Source: Nautiliaceae bacterium
Lineage (GTDB): Bacteria; Campylobacterota; Campylobacteria; Campylobacterales; Nautiliaceae
Assembly: GCA_027038555.1 (NCBI GenBank)
Contig: JALVVX010000002.1
Span: 1 to 64,000 of the forward strand
Length of the DNA: 64,000 nucleotides
Reading direction: 5' to 3'
Numbering within the stretch: position 1 is the stretch's first letter; the number at the start of each line of letters is the position of its first letter. A model generated the notes under the pieces. It saw nothing but the letters and a program-made list of their open reading frames with translations, did no database searches and was not told the DNA's origin. Shown in pieces: positions 62,444 to 64,000 of the stretch. The position numbers and the translations under genes are program-made.

Positions 62444-64000
62444 TCAAAAATCAATCATTTTCCTTTTATAAAGGAAATATTCCAATGTTATCTCTTTTGC
62501 AAGTTTTTCAAAATCTTTTAAAGATATTTTGTGAGAGAGAACATAAAGATTAAAAAGAATATGCCAAAGTGAACCTTTTACAAGATTATATCCCGCTTCA
62601 TCTTTAAGTGAATATCCTTTTATCAAATCTTCCAAAAAGTCTGTAAGACCGGTTAGTTCTTTATAATTTTTAGGTTTCTTTTCAAGCGCTTTTGAGACGG
62701 CAAGTAAAAGTTTATGAGGATTTACATCAGGAGTTTGAAAGTTCGTATCTTCAAATAAAGAGAGTATTTTATCAACTGCTTCTTTTTTATCAATTTTTGG
62801 AAGTTTTTTATCTTTTAAAGGAATGCTTCCTTTTATAAAAGCACCGTCACTTAAATTATAAACTTTTAAATTCTCTTTTTGTATCAGTTTTTCTATATTT
62901 TCTTTTGATGTTAAAAACAGAGAATCGGTATAGATATCGTCACTGAAATTTCCTTTTACTTTCAGTCCCGTTTTTTGAATATCGTCCCTTTCATCATAAA
63001 AGCTGTTTTTTGAATGTTTTCTCTCACCTATCCTGAATCCCAAATCCATCCCCACAAGATATATTTCTTTGCTAAACATCGAAGCAATCGCCACTCCCGC
63101 GTTTCCGACAAGCGGAGAAGTCAGTTTTAAAGGAGTATTGTAAAACTTTTCAAAAGTAAAACCGCTTCTTATATACATAAGAGGATTTTTTGCCATTTCA
63201 AAAACTTTCTCATTTACCACACTTGCGCCTACAAAATATCCGCTATACTCAGGCAGTATCTCTTTTAGGACATCAACTAAAAGATCGATTCGTTCCTGTT
63301 CGATATGAAAATCACTCTCAATCCCCTCTCTCATCAAAGGTTTAAGTGCGGTACCGACAGAAATTATAATCATCGAATCTCTGTTTTCTTTTAAAAAATT
63401 TATACTTTTTTCAAGACTCTTACCGTTTGCCACGACACAAACCGGAATATTTAAATCGGTTTTTTTCATAAGAAGTCTGTATCTGTTTATATTTTTAAGA
63501 TGGTTTTTTATCCCTTTTATTTCATCTTCATAACTTCCCCAGCCTCTGAGTTTTGCCAAAGAGAGATTTTTAAAAGTGTTTTTGGCTTCATCAATCAAAG
63601 GATGATTGTACGTAGTAAGGGTTAATTGTAAAAATGTAGATGTCACAACTCTTTCATATAAAAATTTCTCAACCGCCTCTTCACTGAGTCTTCCGCCTAT
63701 TTGTATAAAAAACCTTTCACCAAGTTTGTTATAAATTTTCTCATAATCCACAAAATAAAGACTCACAGCAAAAAACTCCGGATTCGGTTCATATACAAAA
63801 AGGGACTGAAATTCAAAATTTTCGGCTAAAAGCTCTAAATGATGTCCCGATAAAAGTCCGTAAATTACAGTTGTAGGCAAAAAATCTTTATCAAAATAAA
63901 AACCGTCCGTATGATTTAATTTTTCGTATTTATCAATCATTTTATTTATAATTTTACCTGTTACATAAAATTTTTCCTCATCCCATTTTTTAGGTTTAAT
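62444..64000 (-). CDS. Maf motility accessory factor (flagellin glycosylation), partial
   Basis: A Maf/DUF115-family protein thought to transfer nonulosonic acids to flagellin. The reading frame is open from its stop at 62444 through the window edge. ATG 63940 would give 498 residues, but twenty further in-frame codons without a stop precede it, and Maf proteins are usually longer, so the gene probably continues beyond 64000. The core shows PVCVVANGKSLEKSINFLKE, IISVGTALKPL and SPLVGNAGVAIAS ... IYLVGMDLGFR, typical of the DUF115 glycosyltransferase-like domain. It fits with the motility gene pflA in this window. Confidence 0.85.
   Translation of the reverse strand: MKPKKWDEEKFYVTGKIINKMIDKYEKLNHTDGFYFDKDFLPTTVIYGLLSGHHLELLAENFEFQSLFVYEPNPEFFAVSLYFVDYEKIYNKLGERFFIQIGGRLSEEAVEKFLYERVVTSTFLQLTLTTYNHPLIDEAKNTFKNLSLAKLRGWGSYEDEIKGIKNHLKNINRYRLLMKKTDLNIPVCVVANGKSLEKSINFLKENRDSMIIISVGTALKPLMREGIESDFHIEQERIDLLVDVLKEILPEYSGYFVGASVVNEKVFEMAKNPLMYIRSGFTFEKFYNTPLKLTSPLVGNAGVAIASMFSKEIYLVGMDLGFRIGERKHSKNSFYDERDDIQKTGLKVKGNFSDDIYTDSLFLTSKENIEKLIQKENLKVYNLSDGAFIKGSIPLKDKKLPKIDKKEAVDKILSLFEDTNFQTPDVNPHKLLLAVSKALEKKPKNYKELTGLTDFLEDLIKGYSLKDEAGYNLVKGSLWHILFNLYVLSHKISLKDFEKLAKEITLEYFLYKRKMIDF

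Overview
The window is a low-GC, gene-dense bacterial chromosome segment, most likely from a Campylobacterota (Epsilonproteobacteria) species and, by inference, a thermophilic vent-type Nautiliales relative (Nautilia/Caminibacter/Lebetimonas). The reasons are a nuo operon ending nuoN-pflA as in Campylobacter, carboxyspermidine-type polyamine synthesis, a short UbiA prenyltransferase beside miaA, a CiaB-like protein, a Maf flagellin-glycosylation protein and ferredoxin:thioredoxin reductase genes. I saw no rRNA, tRNA, CRISPR array, transposase or prophage.

Layout. 0.2-4.2 kb (minus): trpF, rpe, a periplasmic-sensor diguanylate cyclase and aguB. 4.3-7.4 kb (plus): two tandem carboxy(nor)spermidine dehydrogenases and an HdeD-like membrane protein. 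7.5-11.9 kb (minus): CiaB-like protein, DinJ/YafQ toxin-antitoxin pair and a redox operon with two ferredoxin:thioredoxin reductase catalytic subunits, one fused to rhodanese. 12.0-16.2 kb (plus): glnB-amtB, then a miniature sigma-54-activator-like protein, a PAS protein and an exonuclease. 16.2-22.1 kb (minus): livF/livG without permeases, an MnmC-like FAD enzyme, a lipoprotein, S9/L13, two small proteins and UbiA. 22.1 kb: miaA (plus). 23.1-34.8 kb (minus): pflA and a nuo operon (A, B, CD, H, I, J, K, L, M, N) with no NADH-input genes E, F or G. 35-36.7 kb: AAA+ ATPase (minus), divergent from rsmE.

37.4-47.9 kb (plus) is the most distinctive block. It is a tightly overlapping seven-gene operon that looks like a regulated exopolysaccharide system: response regulator; kinase-TM-FecR-TPR protein apparently starting at ATT; a BcsE-like protein with a degenerate P-loop, REC-like and GGDEF-like domain; a TPR/NTF2/beta-barrel exporter; a GT2 synthase; a small membrane protein; and a two-domain polysaccharide deacetylase. 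It is followed on the minus strand by rdgB and a haem-sensor GGDEF-EAL protein. 50.6-56.6 kb (minus) is a complete RND-MFP-TolC pump whose RND subunit has an unusual N-terminal coiled coil. 56.7-64 kb holds typA, a PolX whose PHP domain has lost its histidines, two AT-rich proteins of unknown function and a partial Maf gene.

Non-coding structure. Four intergenic loci carry arrays of an 8-bp unit (consensus CATCCACY), always C-rich on the plus strand. In each, the right-hand end abuts either a stop codon or a -10 box. A related 7-bp array lies inside the MnmC-like gene and is translated. A roughly 97-bp imperfect inverted repeat (7448-7544) has a partial copy inside one array locus. A 27-bp promoter box (25/27 identical) lies about 60 bp upstream of both nuoA and the tolC-like gene.
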